A stretch of 64,000 nt of DNA from Egbenema bharatensis (GTDB taxonomy: Bacteria; Cyanobacteriota; Cyanobacteriia; Elainellales; Elainellaceae), in NCBI RefSeq assembly GCF_048077055.1, contig NZ_CP182236.1, positions 4,278,001 through 4,342,000 of the forward strand, in the 5' to 3' direction. The translations under genes and the position numbers were made by a program. Below are positions 27,742-36,908 of this stretch, in pieces (position 1 is the stretch's first letter; every line of letters starts with the position of its first letter). Under the pieces are notes generated by a model that was not told the origin of the DNA, did no database searches, and saw only the letters and a program-made list of their open reading frames with translations.

Positions 27742-30504
27742 ATGGAAATCCTCTCAGTCACGTTGAAAAACTTTAAGTCCCATAGCGATCGTGCCTTTCA
27801 GTTTCAGCCCGGTACGAATGCAATCTGCGGTGAGAATGGGGCCGGTAAAACCAGTATTCTAGAGGCGATCGCCTGGACACTATTTAACTATCGTGGCGCG
27901 TATAAGGTAGAGGATCTGATTCGGAATGGGATGAGTAATGCGCAGGCGATCGTGGAGTTCGTCTCGAAGCGCGATGGGCGAACCTATGCAGTGAAACGCT
28001 GTACGACTTCAGGATATACCATTTTTGATCCGCAGTTAGGTGAAAATTTAGATTATAAGCGGATTGATGATGAGATCATGCCCTGGCTGCGGCAGCATTT
28101 GGGTGTGGCTCCTGGCACCGACCTGGGGCGTTTGTTTGCCAATACCATTGGCGTTCCCCAGGGTACTTTCACGGCTGACTTTCTGCAAGCTCCCGAAAAT
28201 CGCAAGAAAATTTTTGACAGCATCCTCAAGGTAGAGGAATATCGCCAAACCAATCAGCAAATGTTGTCGCTGGAAAAATATGCCAAAGCTCAAGTTGAGG
28301 CTCTGGATCGAATGATCGCCCAGTACAGCGAAATTTTGGAGGAACAGGAACCCCTCCAGCAAAAACGGCAAATCCTCAGCCAGGAGATGACCCAGGCAAA
28401 ATCTACCCTGGATGAACTGCAAACCCAACTGGCTCAACTTCAAACCCAGAAAGAACAGCTCACTGCCCAGTCCAAACAGGTGCAACAGCTTGCGGTTCAA
28501 ATTCAGCAACTCACTACTCAAATGGAGGGACGGCAGCAGACGATCGGTTTGTTGGAGCAGTCCAGGCAGCGCGCCAGGCTGGCCGTGCAAACTTGCGAAA
28601 CCCACCGTTCTACCTATCAAACCTACCTACAGGTGCAAAATACCCTGAAGCAACTGGATCAACAAATCCGGCAGCGGCAAACTTTGCTCAAACAGCGAGA
28701 CACCCATCTCAAGGTTCGAGCTGATCAGCAAACGGAACGGGCTCGCCTGAGTGTGCAACTGGATGCCCTTTCCCATGCGGCAGCGGAAATTGAACAGCTT
28801 CAACCGGCCATTCAGCAACAGGAAGCCCTGGAACAGCGACAGGCCGCGATCGTGGAGCACCTGAACCAGATTCAGTCCCACAAGTCAGAGCAGCAAAATC
28901 TCTCTCGCCAGTTCACCAAGCTTCAGAACCAGCAGACTGCTTTAGTTCAAGAAATGGAGCGAATTCAAACCTTCCAAACGGCAGTGAACCAGATTGCAGA
29001 CCTGGAGCAAAAACGCGATCGGCTTCAGGAAAAGCTGAGTCGAGTGGAGGCGGCAAAACAGTTTGAAGCAGAATTGCGGCAGTTAGTGACCGCCGGGGAA
29101 GAACAGCGCGATCGCCATCAGCTCAATGCAGAAACCGCCCTCACGACCCTGCGAGAAATGCAGCAACTGGTTCCTCTGCTGGCAACGGATTCCGTTGAGG
29201 CGGCCCTGGCTGCGATTCAGGCGGGCGTTGATTTAAATACAGACCTATTGAACACTCTCTGGCGGATTTTGGCCGACTTATCAGAACAAGTTTCTGTCCC
29301 GAAGCTCCAGCAGCAGCACGAGCAAATCAAATCGCAGCTAGAAACGAGCTACCATCAACGGGCAGAACTGGCCACACTGAAGACCAAACAAACTCAACAC
29401 ACTCATCTCACCGAGGAAGTGGCCCAACTGCAAACCCGCCTGACTCAGCTCAAGGAGATCCTGTCCGCCGAATCCGATTGGCAACAACAGCGACAGCAGG
29501 TCATGGCCGAACTGAAGCAACTGGGCGATCCGCGTGGCCGAACGCAATTTCTGAAACAGCAACTCCAGCAGCGTGATACTCTCAACACTCAGTTTGCCGC
29601 CCTCAGCACTCAGTCTGCCTCAACTCAGGCAGCGATCGTCGCTCTGGATGCGGAACTGGAAGCGTTTGCCGAACTGGATGAGCAAATTGAATACCAGAAA
29701 GAATTGCTGCAATCCCAACAGATGGGCTACCTGATCTACTTGCAACATCAAAATGATGCGAATCAACTGCCCCAGATCGAAGCAGAGGTACAAGCGGCGA
29801 TCGAACAGCTTCAGCGGCTCAAAACCGAGCAACACACCCTGCAAACCCACTATGAGCAACTCAGCCAAACCTTTGATCCGCAACAACTCCAGCAGATTGA
29901 AACCGCTTACACCGCAGCTCGCAGCCAGGCAGACCAAATTCAGGGCGGCTTACCCCAGCAGCGGAAGTTGCTTGATGAACTGGATCAACGGTTGCTGAGT
30001 TTACAGGGAACCGCCGAAAAGTGCGATCGCGCGAAACAGGAGTTAATCCACAAAAAGCAGGTGCAAAAATTTATTACCTTTGCCCGTAAAGCCTACAAAG
30101 AAGCTGGGCCGCGCATCACCGAACGCTATGTTCAGACGATTTCCAGAGAAGCCGATCGCCTCTTCCGCGAACTTTTAAACCGACCTAACGTGGCCCTAGA
30201 GTGGACTCGTGATTATGAAATCCTGGTTCAGGAAGGCTCCCACAACCGCCGCTTTATTAACCTTTCTGGGGGAGAACAAATGTGTGCTGCCCTGGCGGTT
30301 CGCCTTGCCCTGCTGCGAATTTTAGCCGATATTGACATTGCCTTTTTTGATGAACCAACCACGAATATGGATCGTCCCCGCCGGGAAAGTCTGGCAGAGG
30401 CAATTTCTCATATTAAAACTTTCCGTCAACTGTTTGTGATCAGCCACGATGATACCTTTGAAAAGGTAACTGAGAATATTATCTTCGTGGAGCGAGAAGG
30501 TTAG
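27742..30504 (+). CDS. SbcC/Rad50-like SMC-family ATPase
   Basis: 920 residues. N-terminal Walker A GENGAGKT at 30-37 inside VTLKNFKSHSDRAFQF; long Gln/Leu-rich coiled coils from about 150 to 800; C-terminal ABC signature LSGGEQ with Walker B IAFFDEPTTNMD. SbcC/Rad50 proteins process DNA ends and hairpins with the SbcD/Mre11 nuclease. I see no CxxC zinc hook in the middle, where SVEAALAAIQAGVDLN and a hydrophobic turn (LLNTLWRILADL) stand instead. No sbcD is adjacent. It could be a hookless Rad50-like protein with another dimer contact. Confidence 0.85.
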   Translation: MEILSVTLKNFKSHSDRAFQFQPGTNAICGENGAGKTSILEAIAWTLFNYRGAYKVEDLIRNGMSNAQAIVEFVSKRDGRTYAVKRCTTSGYTIFDPQLGENLDYKRIDDEIMPWLRQHLGVAPGTDLGRLFANTIGVPQGTFTADFLQAPENRKKIFDSILKVEEYRQTNQQMLSLEKYAKAQVEALDRMIAQYSEILEEQEPLQQKRQILSQEMTQAKSTLDELQTQLAQLQTQKEQLTAQSKQVQQLAVQIQQLTTQMEGRQQTIGLLEQSRQRARLAVQTCETHRSTYQTYLQVQNTLKQLDQQIRQRQTLLKQRDTHLKVRADQQTERARLSVQLDALSHAAAEIEQLQPAIQQQEALEQRQAAIVEHLNQIQSHKSEQQNLSRQFTKLQNQQTALVQEMERIQTFQTAVNQIADLEQKRDRLQEKLSRVEAAKQFEAELRQLVTAGEEQRDRHQLNAETALTTLREMQQLVPLLATDSVEAALAAIQAGVDLNTDLLNTLWRILADLSEQVSVPKLQQQHEQIKSQLETSYHQRAELATLKTKQTQHTHLTEEVAQLQTRLTQLKEILSAESDWQQQRQQVMAELKQLGDPRGRTQFLKQQLQQRDTLNTQFAALSTQSASTQAAIVALDAELEAFAELDEQIEYQKELLQSQQMGYLIYLQHQNDANQLPQIEAEVQAAIEQLQRLKTEQHTLQTHYEQLSQTFDPQQLQQIETAYTAARSQADQIQGGLPQQRKLLDELDQRLLSLQGTAEKCDRAKQELIHKKQVQKFITFARKAYKEAGPRITERYVQTISREADRLFRELLNRPNVALEWTRDYEILVQEGSHNRRFINLSGGEQMCAALAVRLALLRILADIDIAFFDEPTTNMDRPRRESLAEAISHIKTFRQLFVISHDDTFEKVTENIIFVEREG

Positions 30505-30784
30505 GGCATGGTTTCAAAGACTTGCCGGTTGTCAACCTACGGCTTAGAGTCAGTCATTCACAAATCAGTTCGCAGTTGTTTAATTCGCAGTGGTTCAATA
30601 TAGTGTCGATTATTTTCCCCTGACTCATTCCAGCGAATGAGTATCCTAATTCACAACGAAATGAAACACGTCCTCATCCCTTCTGATGGAGGAAGAATTG
30701 GCTGACCAGACGCTAGGTTGTAAAGAACCTTTTAGCCTGGTTTTGCATTCAGTTTTTTGTCATTGAAGAATTAGGAGGGTTGTT
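30505..30784. other. Intergenic region before the DUF4383 gene
   Basis: 280 bp with no gene. Ends with a clear ribosome site (AGGAGGG) before ATG 30785. A small dyad CTCATTCCAGCGAATGAG lies at about 30622-30640. Confidence 0.4.
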
Positions 30785-31261
30785 ATGCAGGCAAAGAGAA
30801 CGGGTACACAAAACTTTGCTCTAATTATCGGCATCATGTATTTGCTCGTGGGCTTGATGGGATTTATCCCAGCCTTTGTGAGAGCGCCGATCGTTTCCCC
30901 AGAAGCAGCGGGTCTTGGCTTTACGGGTGGATACGGATACCTCATGGGTTTGTTCCCGATTAATGCTTTACACAATATCATTCATGTTCTGGTAGGCATT
31001 TTGGGAATCGCTGCATCCATATCATTAGATAGTTCGCGCCTATTTAGTGGTGTCCTGGCTCTGTTCTATGGGGCCTTAACCCTGATGGGCCTTTTCCCAC
31101 CCACTCAATCTACCTTAGGGTTGGTTCCCATCTTCGGAAATGATGTCTGGCTTCATGCTGGAACTGCGGCGATCGCTGCTTACTTTGGTTTTATTGCCAC
31201 TCCCAATTTGTTGGAGCTAGGTGGCGAAACATCGCAAAGCCCAACGGGTAGCGAAAGTTAA
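30785..31261 (+). CDS. DUF4383 membrane protein
   Basis: 158 residues with four predicted membrane helices: FALIIGIMYLLVGLMGFIPA, ALHNIIHVLVGILGIAASIS, LFSGVLALFYGALTLMGLFP and LHAGTAAIAAYFGFI. The NxxHxxVG motif in the second helix is typical of DUF4383 (PF14325). AGGAGG lies about 7 nt before the start. Function is unknown. It stands alone in the region. Family members are often stress-induced in cyanobacteria, but nothing here shows regulation. Confidence 0.8.
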   Translation: MQAKRTGTQNFALIIGIMYLLVGLMGFIPAFVRAPIVSPEAAGLGFTGGYGYLMGLFPINALHNIIHVLVGILGIAASISLDSSRLFSGVLALFYGALTLMGLFPPTQSTLGLVPIFGNDVWLHAGTAAIAAYFGFIATPNLLELGGETSQSPTGSES

Positions 31262-31683
31262 GGGTATACGGAAAAATAGCGAATCCGTAGGGCGCACTGC
31301 TGTGTGCCCTTATTGTGTGCCCTTACTTCAAAGATGGAAATACCATTTTATTGCAGATCCCTTAAATCCTTTGGTGGCATGATCCATTGCAGATTGATCG
31401 GTGACGCTTGACCAGGAAGCCGTTGACGAGCGGCTTCTTAATGATGTTAGGAAATTATAAACAGTATTGTCTTACTCAAGGTGATGGCTGGTCAGTTGGT
31501 TCAGATAAAACTTTTGATATACAATGCAGAAGGAATTTTAAAGGGTATCAGTGTTCTTTGATACTGCTGAGTTAAGTCAGAAAAAGATATCAGAATGAGG
31601 GGCATCTACCCAGTACTTTCAAATGTTTCCCTGACCTCGTGCTAGATTCTCAATCACAATCGGCTTAATCTATCGACATCTCA

Positions 31684-31911
31684 ATCTGTCGATTCTGTCG
31701 ATATATCGACCGCCTGACTCAAGGAATGAATCAATTCATCCCCGATAGTTTGAAGGTGAATCCATTTAGCGATTTGTCCCCAATCATATTTCTTGAACAC
31801 ATCGTATGGTGCTAATTGACTAATTGCATAACGAAGTGCATAAAAACGTGCATATAAATGTGCAAACGAACCTATCGCACAGACGGTTTTGTGTGTTTGT
31901 GCATCATAGCG
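31684..31911 (-). pseudogene. Unidentified coding remnant, 76 codons without start
   Basis: A minus-strand frame bounded by TGA at 31912-31914 and TGA at 31681-31683 reads like real protein: YDAQTHKTVCAIGSFAHLYA, RFYALRYAISQLAPYDVFKK, YDWGQIAKWIHLQTIG. It is rich in Tyr/Phe/Ala, has no start codon and I do not recognise the family. Probably the 3' end of a decayed gene, perhaps mobile-element related. Confidence 0.4.
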
Positions 31912-31975
31912 TCAACTCTTCCAGTGTAATTTGCCACTCACACACTAAAGAATAAAAATTGAATAACTTGAAGTC

Positions 31976-32006
31976 CTTGTGGGGTGGGCATCTTGTCCGC
32001 TCAGTC
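31976..32006 (-). repeat. R1 dispersed repeat, reverse copy
   Basis: CTTGTGGGGTGGGCATCTTG then TCCGCTCAGTC, the reverse complement of the R1 consensus. Confidence 0.8.
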
Positions 32007-32148
32007 AACAAGGCAGAATGATTGCTCAAGTGATTGAACCATTTCGGGTTCATTCCTCGCCCCTTGGGGCAAAATACCTGCTGGGGCTTACCCTGTGGGT
32101 GCATACCCTTGATTCCATGATCCTAACCACGTAGATAGGGACTACCAA

Positions 32149-33216
32149 ATGAACGTTTCAACATCATACCGCTGGACCCGTCGCCAGACCCTTTGGATGC
32201 TCTCTGGCGCGATGGCAGGTGTGGCACTGCACGGTTGCCAAAACCCAACGGCGAGAACCTCTGGTGGATCAGATGAGGCGATCGCTGCGGATAGTTCTGA
32301 ACTTGTTTCAGTTGCGGTCGGCGTGACACCCTGGATTGGCAACACGCCCCTGTTTATCGCTCAGGAAAAGGGCTTTTTTAGAGAGTTGGGTTTGGACTTA
32401 AACATCAACGTGTTTCAGTCGATGGCGCAAGGCTTTCCAGCTTTCACGGTGGGGCAGTTGGATGCAGTCACCCCCGTCACCTCAGAGGTGGTTTCGTTAG
32501 CGGAACGAGGAGTTGATTTTCGGGTTGTCATGGTGCTGGATGTTTCTTCGGGTGGAGATGTGATCCTGGCACGCAACAACATTCAAACGATTGAAGACTT
32601 CCGAGGCAAGCAAATTGCGGTGGAACTGGGAGGCGTGGGGCACTTCTTCGTGCTGCAAGTTCTGGCGGAAGCAGGGCTAACGGAGCAGGATGTGGAACTG
32701 ATTAACACTCCTCCCGATGCCGGGGCCGCGGCCTATCAGGCGGGCAATGTTGAGATTGCCTATTCCTACTCCCCTTTCAGCGATAAAGCCAACGAAGTGC
32801 AACCCGATGGCCGTACAATTTTCAGCACGCAGGAAATGCCCACGGCGATTGCCGATTTCTTCGCGTTCCGAACGGACTTCATTGAGGCGAATCCCCAGGC
32901 TGTGTCTGCCTTTGTGGAAGGGAATATGAGGGCGATCGCATTCCTGGAAACCAATCGGCAGGAAGGGTTGGAGATTATGGCAGCAGAGTTGGAAATTACG
33001 CCCGAAGAGTTGGATGAGCAGCTTGCAGGCATTGAACTACCGAATCTCGAAAGAAATGCAGAGATGCTGGCCAACCCCAACAGCGATCTTTACATGATGG
33101 ATTCCCTGAACAACATGGCCCAATTCTTGCAGGATCAGGGCCAAATTGATTCAATTCCGGATTTATCTAATGTGATCGATCCACAGTTTGTCCAAGCACT
33201 GCAAGAGCGAGCGTAG
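32149..33216 (+). CDS. ABC transporter substrate-binding lipoprotein (NitT/TauT type)
   Basis: 355 residues. A twin-arginine signal (WTRRQTLWMLSG) ends in a lipobox ALHGC with Cys30, so it is a Tat-exported lipoprotein. The mature domain has VTPWIGNTPLFIAQEKGFF, QGFPAFTVGQLDAVTPVTSE and DFRGKQIAVELGGVGHFFVL, the NMT1/SsuA-like binding fold for nitrate, sulfonate, taurine or related small ions. No permease or ATPase of that class is adjacent, so it is an orphan binding protein. Substrate cannot be assigned from sequence. Confidence 0.85.
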   Translation: MNVSTSYRWTRRQTLWMLSGAMAGVALHGCQNPTARTSGGSDEAIAADSSELVSVAVGVTPWIGNTPLFIAQEKGFFRELGLDLNINVFQSMAQGFPAFTVGQLDAVTPVTSEVVSLAERGVDFRVVMVLDVSSGGDVILARNNIQTIEDFRGKQIAVELGGVGHFFVLQVLAEAGLTEQDVELINTPPDAGAAAYQAGNVEIAYSYSPFSDKANEVQPDGRTIFSTQEMPTAIADFFAFRTDFIEANPQAVSAFVEGNMRAIAFLETNRQEGLEIMAAELEITPEELDEQLAGIELPNLERNAEMLANPNSDLYMMDSLNNMAQFLQDQGQIDSIPDLSNVIDPQFVQALQERA

Positions 33217-33240
33217 GATTCGGAGTCAACCGATCGGCTC

Positions 33241-33316
33241 CCGTAGCGCAGGCATCTGGCTTGCCTATCCTCGATCGCACCAGACTCGATCGTACTGGAC
33301 TCGATCGTACTGGGCA
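33241..33316 (+). repeat. Small repeat cluster after the binding protein
   Basis: Begins with TAGCGCAGGCATCTGGCTTG, a variant of the family seen at 59950-60025. It continues with three near-tandem copies of ACTCGATCGTACTGG-like units (about 33282-33313). Confidence 0.5.
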
Positions 33317-33455
33317 GTCTCATCAGGGGCTGCCCTTAACTTTATTCTTGATCCAGTAATTGTTAAATTTTATTACACTAAAAGCAGCATCGAAATCAAC
33401 CAGAGCCAAGTTTAATCTGATTGCGTGTTACCTGAATTAGTGTCACCTGATTTAT

Positions 33456-33952
33456 ATGTCCTCATCCAAGTCGTTGTCCAACCCTCCATCTGATCTCAGT
33501 CCTCCCGCTGCTGCTGAACCCACCTGGAAAATTAAGCTGCTTTATGACGGAGAGTGTCCCCTCTGCCTGCGCGAAGTGAACTTTCTCAGGCGACGGGATG
33601 CGGGCCGTGGGCTGGTGTCCTTCGTGGATATTGCCGATGATGCCTATATGCCAGAGGCAAACGGCGGGGTAGATTTTGCTACGGCAATGGGACGAATTCA
33701 TGCAGTGCTCCCCGATGACACTGTTATCAAAGATGTTGAAGTTTTTCGTCGGGTTTATGAGATCCTGGGCATGGGCTGGATCTACGCCATTACCAAACTT
33801 CCAGTGATTGGTTCACTTGCGGACTGGCTCTATGGAATTTGGCCGATCGTCGCCTGTCCTTAACTGGACGACCTGATCTGGAAACGATCATTGCCGATCG
33901 CCACAGTCGCCTTAGCTGCGAGAATGAGGGACGCTGCCGACTTCCTGAATAG
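33456..33952 (+). pseudogene. DCC-family (DUF393) thiol-disulfide oxidoreductase, frameshifted near 3' end
   Basis: The N-terminal signature LLYDGECPLCLREVNFLRRR has the DxxCPxC motif of DCC proteins. The raw frame ends at 33863 (GIWPIVACP). Inserting one G at TGGCC (33840-33844) gives GIWADRRLSLTGRPDLETII and runs to TAG 33950-33952, which matches the normal family C-terminus. So a one-base loss truncates an otherwise standard gene of about 165 residues. Predicted role: small thioredoxin-like redox protein; partner unknown. The ferredoxin gene follows after 120 bp. Confidence 0.75.
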
Positions 33953-34072
33953 ATTGGCAGAATAGAGGATGCACGAATAGAAATGCTGGGTTGAAAGACT
34001 ACGCTAAAGCTGGGTAGAATCTAGCAGCAGTGGGCGTTTCTGCCGTTTTTGAGAGATTTGAGAGAGAAGACT

Positions 34073-34297
34073 ATGCCGCATACGATCGTAACGAATACCT
34101 GTGAAGGAGTAGCCGACTGCGTAGATGCCTGCCCGGTGGCCTGCATCCATGAGGGGCCCGGTAAGAACACTAAAGGAACCGACTGGTACTGGATTGACTT
34201 TGCCACCTGCATCGACTGTGGGATCTGTCTGCAAGTCTGTCCAGTGGAAGGGGCAATCCTGCCTGAGGAGCGATCGGACTTACAAAACACACCGTAA
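34073..34297 (+). CDS. Two-cluster ferredoxin (4Fe-4S / 3Fe-4S type)
   Basis: 74 residues starting MPHTIVTNTCEGVADCVDAC. Cys motifs are CEGVADCVDACPVAC and CIDCGICLQVCP, the usual pair for bacterial seven- or eight-iron ferredoxins. The DWYWIDFATC segment is typical of the FdxA-like family. It is a low-potential electron carrier in the cytoplasm. The LivF-like ATPase starts 14 bp after its stop, so the two are probably co-transcribed although their roles are not obviously linked. I preferred ATG 34073 over 34049 because family members start at MPHTIV. Confidence 0.88.
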   Translation: MPHTIVTNTCEGVADCVDACPVACIHEGPGKNTKGTDWYWIDFATCIDCGICLQVCPVEGAILPEERSDLQNTP

Positions 34298-34311
34298 TTG
34301 AGAAGCCCACT

Positions 34312-35040
34312 ATGACGACTCCCCTGCTCCGCGTTGAGGATGTCTACGCTGGATATGTATCAGACCTGGATATTTTGCAAGGTGTCAATTTCCAACTCTA
34401 CCCAGGGGAACTGGTGGTGGTCATTGGCCCGAATGGAGCAGGGAAGTCTACCCTGGCAAAAACGATTTTTGGGCTACTCACTCCCCGTCAGGGGCAGATC
34501 TGGTTTAAGGATAAGCCGATCGCTGGCTTAAAATCTAACCAAATTGTGAAGCGGGGTATGTGCTATGTGCCGCAGGTAGCCAATGTGTTTCCATCTCTGA
34601 CGGTGGAAGAAAATTTAGAGATGGGCGCGTTCATTCACAGTGGTTCCCTACGATCGCTCAAAGCTGAAATTTTTGACCTGTTCCCTCGCCTGGTGGAACG
34701 ACGACAGCAACGGGCTGGAACCCTGTCTGGGGGGGAACGACAGCAGTTAGCAATGGGACGTGCGCTGATGCTGCAACCCACGGTATTGATTCTGGATGAA
34801 CCGTCAGCGGCCTTATCTCCCGTACTCGTCAACAGCGTATTTGAGTTAATTCAACGGATTCATCAAAACGGCACTTCGATTATTTTGGTGGAGCAAAACG
34901 CCCGCAAGGCTCTGGCCATGGCCGATCGCGGTTATGTCCTGGAAGCAGGCCGCGATCGGTTTGAAGGAAGGGGAATTGACTTATTAAATGATCCTAAGGT
35001 AGGCGAGTTGTATCTGGGGGCAACCCGTCCGCAAGGATAA
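34312..35040 (+). CDS. ABC transporter ATP-binding protein, LivF/NatE type
   Basis: 242 residues. Walker A GPNGAGKST, signature LSGGERQQLAMGRAL, Walker B LILDEPSAAL and switch His-equivalent region VEQNA are complete. VFPSLTVEENLEMGA and ILVEQNARKALAMADRGYVL are characteristic of the LivF half of branched-chain or neutral amino-acid transporters. The expected LivG, permeases and binding protein are not in the window; cyanobacterial Nat genes are often scattered, so this is consistent with NatE but not proven. Follows the ferredoxin gene by 14 bp. Confidence 0.88.
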   Translation: MTTPLLRVEDVYAGYVSDLDILQGVNFQLYPGELVVVIGPNGAGKSTLAKTIFGLLTPRQGQIWFKDKPIAGLKSNQIVKRGMCYVPQVANVFPSLTVEENLEMGAFIHSGSLRSLKAEIFDLFPRLVERRQQRAGTLSGGERQQLAMGRALMLQPTVLILDEPSAALSPVLVNSVFELIQRIHQNGTSIILVEQNARKALAMADRGYVLEAGRDRFEGRGIDLLNDPKVGELYLGATRPQG

Positions 35041-35084
35041 GATTCTGATTAAAACTCTGATTAAAAGAGCAATGAGACACTCCA

Positions 35085-35119
35085 ACTCTTGTGGGGTGGG
35101 CATCTTGCCCGCCCTGTCA
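35085..35119 (-). repeat. R1 dispersed repeat, reverse copy
   Basis: ACTCTTGTGGGGTGGGCATC then TTGCCCGCCCTGTCA, between the ABC ATPase and the GST gene. Confidence 0.8.
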
Positions 35120-35255
35120 CCCAACTGCTCAACCCCACCATTGCTGTCCTTCCCTTTCCAGGATGAATAATTTAGATAGCAGCCGTGAATTAAGCGGATA
35201 GATTCCAGGCAACACTCCCTTTACGCTGAAAGCAGAAATTATCCGGGGACTCCCT

Positions 35256-35903
35256 ATGGCTCCATTCACCCTGATTATTGGCAACAAAAACTATTCCTCC
35301 TGGTCACTGCGGGCCTGGCTAACCCTGAAGCAATCCGGCATTCCCTTTGAAGAAATTCGGATTCCATTAGACCAGCCCAACACCCGATCGCAGCTTCTCC
35401 AACATTCTCCCTCTGGATTGGTTCCCGTCCTGAAACACGGCTCTCTTACCCTCTGGGAATCGCTGGCCATTTGTGAATATATCGCAGAACAGGCTCCCGA
35501 TCGCTTGCTGTATCCGGCGGGAATGGAGGAGCGGGCAGTGGCGCGATCGGTCAGTGCGGAAATGCACGCTGGATTTGCAGCTCTACGGCAATATCTGCCA
35601 ATGGACTGTCGATCGCGGATCTCAAAGCACCCGATTCCTGACAACGTGCAAGCAGAAATCGATCGAGTTCTGGAACTCTGGCGAATGTGTCGGCAGGAGT
35701 TTGGTGAGGGGGGTGAGTTTTTGTTTGGGCAATTTTCCATCCCCGATGCCATGTTCGCGCCAGTAGTGACTCGGTTTATCACCTACGATGTGGCGATGGA
35801 CGACGTTTCCCAGGCTTATGCAGCGTCCATCCTATCCCTACCCGCGATGCAGGAATGGCTGACCGCAGCCGCAGCCGAGGTTGAGGTGATTGATGATCCT
35901 TAG
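35256..35903 (+). CDS. Glutathione S-transferase family protein
   Basis: 215 residues. The thioredoxin-like N-terminal domain shows LIIGNKNYSSWSLRAWLTLK (active-site Ser region), SPSGLVPVLKHG with the cis-Pro, and LTLWESLAICEYIAEQ (glutathione-binding ES). The C-terminal helical domain includes FGQFSIPDAMFAPVVTRF with the usual N-capping motif. Probably a detoxification or peroxidase-type GST; the substrate is unknown. Single gene with flanking R1 repeats. Confidence 0.88.
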   Translation: MAPFTLIIGNKNYSSWSLRAWLTLKQSGIPFEEIRIPLDQPNTRSQLLQHSPSGLVPVLKHGSLTLWESLAICEYIAEQAPDRLLYPAGMEERAVARSVSAEMHAGFAALRQYLPMDCRSRISKHPIPDNVQAEIDRVLELWRMCRQEFGEGGEFLFGQFSIPDAMFAPVVTRFITYDVAMDDVSQAYAASILSLPAMQEWLTAAAAEVEVIDDP

Positions 35904-35960
35904 AAAGGGGAAGGGGGAATACCAACCGCAGGTAAGGAATGCAAATTTAATCAGCTGAAA

Positions 35961-35993
35961 TTCTTGTGGGGTGGGCATCTTGCCCGCCCATTC
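35961..35993 (-). repeat. R1 dispersed repeat, reverse copy
   Basis: TTCTTGTGGGGTGGGCATCT then TGCCCGCCCATTC, in the convergent gap between GST and cobO. Confidence 0.8.
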
Positions 35994-36062
35994 AACCAAG
36001 CAGAACGGTGGACAAGTTATTTAATCCACGATCCTAAGATCTCGGCGCGACGGAATAACCTC

Positions 36063-36770
36063 CTAAAATTCAATTCCCGGTTGAGCCTTTACCCCCTGCT
36101 CTCGGAAAGGATGTTTCACCAGCGTCATTTCCGTCACCAGATCAGCCCGATCGATTAAGGCAGAGGGAGCACCCCGTCCGGTCAGGATGATATGGGAATC
36201 TTCTGGCTTTTGAGATAAGCCCGTCAGGATATCTTCCACTGCGAGATAGCCCAGTTTTAACGCGACATTCACCTCATCCAGCAGAACTAACTTAAACTCA
36301 GGATTGTGAATATAGGTGGCGGCAGTGTTCCAGGCTTCCTGCGCTTTTTGGATATCTCGATCGCGGTCTTGGGTTTCCCAGGTAAAGCCTTCTCCCATCG
36401 CATGAAACGCCAGTTGTGGTTCAGTGCCTTCTGTCCAGTGAGATAACACCGCTTTCTCTGCCGGTTCCCAGGCTCCTTTAATGAACTGCACGATCGCCAC
36501 CCGGTAGCCATGCCCCAGCGATCGCATCACCATTCCCAAGGCGGCTGTCGTTTTTCCCTTACCATTGCCCGTATGGACGATGATCAATCCCTTCTGGCGA
36601 TCGCGTTCTGCCAATCGCTGTTCCTGCACTTCCTTGCGTCGCTGCATTTTACGCCGATATTGCTCTGTGGTTAATCCAGTGGCGGTGGCTTCTTCATCCA
36701 GGCGAATGGCTTCCTGGTCGATAGTGGAATTGAGGGTGCGATCGGTTGGTTCAGAATGAATAGAACTCAT
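36063..36770 (-). CDS. cobO: Cob(I)yrinic acid a,c-diamide adenosyltransferase
   Basis: 235 residues. P-loop HTGNGKGKTTAALGM, VAIVQFIKGAWEPAEKAVL, FKLVLLDEVNVALKLGYL and SHIILTGRGAPSALID are all typical CobO/BtuR (CobA-type) blocks. It adenosylates the corrin cobalt during adenosylcobalamin or pseudocobalamin formation. The basic N-terminal extension (RRKMQRRKEVQEQRLAERDR) is common in the family. Monocistronic, leftward. No cobalamin riboswitch seen nearby. Confidence 0.93.
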   Translation of the reverse strand: MSSIHSEPTDRTLNSTIDQEAIRLDEEATATGLTTEQYRRKMQRRKEVQEQRLAERDRQKGLIIVHTGNGKGKTTAALGMVMRSLGHGYRVAIVQFIKGAWEPAEKAVLSHWTEGTEPQLAFHAMGEGFTWETQDRDRDIQKAQEAWNTAATYIHNPEFKLVLLDEVNVALKLGYLAVEDILTGLSQKPEDSHIILTGRGAPSALIDRADLVTEMTLVKHPFREQGVKAQPGIEF

Positions 36771-36908
36771 GGTGAGGGAGGTTCAGTATCAGTGTCGTTG
36801 CGATTCCTCAGCGTAGCACGATATTTTGATTGACCCTGGGCTAATTGTAGAACTGGGACGCTTGGGATTATGGATTAAACAATCTGTGTGCAATGATTCT
36901 ACTTTGTT

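Larger units (their letters stand above)
31262..32148. other. 887-bp intergenic region with repeats and a gene remnant
   Basis: Contains a GGGCGCACTGCTGTGTGCCC-type palindrome at about 31290-31310, repeated TCGA-rich segments at 31670-31710, the fragment at 31684-31911, and an R1 repeat at 31976-32006. I see no intact gene. Confidence 0.5.

Noticed and set aside
28048..28620. 190-codon antisense frame inside the SbcC-like gene
   Set aside because: Leu/Gln-rich mirror of the coiled coil; no independent evidence.
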